In this document: positions 13,536-13,659 of the stretch, piece by piece
Layout of the letters: each line of letters starts with the position of its first letter
Numbering within the stretch: position 1 is the stretch's first letter
Assembly: GCF_000725805.1 (NCBI RefSeq)
Contig: NZ_JOFT01000064.1
Span: 1-13,659, forward strand
Direction: 5' to 3'
Source of the DNA: Streptomyces xanthophaeus
GTDB taxonomy: Bacteria; Actinomycetota; Actinomycetes; Streptomycetales; Streptomycetaceae
DNA length: 13,659 nucleotides
Made by a program: the position numbers and the translations under genes
Notes under the pieces: generated by a model
The model's database searches: none
Told to the model about the DNA's origin: nothing
The model's input: only the letters and a program-made list of their open reading frames with translations

Positions 13536-13659
13536 CTTGTGCGGGCTGGGCGGCATCAGAGATGTCTTGGGGGATTCCCGTCAGTCCCAGGGTCCTTCCG
13601 TGTCGGGCCGGGCCCTCAAGGGCGCTCCCTGCGGTCGCGTCGCTTCGCGATGGCCTTCG
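13536..13659. other. Right-edge non-coding sequence with small dyads
   Basis: No gene is visible in the last 124 bp. Short dyads are present, for example TCGCG-N6-CGCGA (about 13634-13649) and GCCC-TCAA-GGGC (about 13612-13623). The segment CAAGGGCGCTCCCTGCGGTC resembles sequence I associate with recurrent intergenic repeats in Streptomyces, but this cannot be confirmed from one copy. Confidence 0.3.

Noticed and set aside
1..13659. Anti-phage, toxin-antitoxin or new multi-gene operon system
   Set aside because: No adjacent co-oriented genes with nuclease, helicase, NTPase, toxin or reverse transcriptase features were found. The ADP-ribosylglycohydrolase-like gene has no visible ADP-ribosyltransferase partner in the window.

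Overview
The window is very GC-rich with a strong preference for G or C at third codon positions. It encodes an F420-cofactor enzyme, an F420-type oxidoreductase, actinobacterial-style secreted proteins and a lipoprotein. This is chromosomal DNA of an actinomycete, most probably Streptomyces. That assignment is inferred from composition and gene content, not from a database match. I see no tRNA, rRNA, CRISPR array, transposase or phage gene.

Layout, left to right. (1) 19-2559: three minus-strand genes, read right to left. They are a lipoprotein, then (after a hairpin at 1825-1855) an AlkC-type DNA alkylation repair glycosylase, then an unrecognised 214-residue protein whose last 30 or so codons are unusually AT-rich. 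(2) 2560-2894: a divergent intergenic region with a good lipoprotein promoter and two small dyad patterns. (3) 2895-4454: a 12-helix APC-family permease on the plus strand, ended by a strong hairpin. A small secreted protein (4573-4854) follows. (4) 4855-5572: 718 bp without a gene. It holds a 21-bp tandem duplication, a 515-bp imperfect palindrome and three direct copies of a GC-rich unit. (5) 5573-8588: three minus-strand genes: an ADP-ribosylglycohydrolase-family protein with a degenerate metal site, an LLM-class (F420-dependent type) oxidoreductase, and a four-helix membrane protein. (6) 8853-9938: a secreted tyrosine/lipid-phosphatase-type enzyme on the plus strand. It converges with fbiC (10030-12606, minus), and a 13-bp-stem hairpin lies between them. 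(7) 12647-13429: a short-chain dehydrogenase upstream of fbiC on the same strand, with an operator-like palindrome in front of it. The right edge is non-coding and G-rich.

Most of the genes look like ordinary chromosomal cargo with separate jobs. The one metabolic link is F420. FbiC makes the deazaflavin chromophore FO, and the LLM-family protein at 6260-7120 is of a type that uses F420. They are not in one operon.

I did not find a clearly new multi-gene system. The items most worth a second look are the ADP-ribosylhydrolase-like protein that has lost most of its metal-binding acids, the long palindromic intergenic element, and the compositional break at the end of the leftmost gene.
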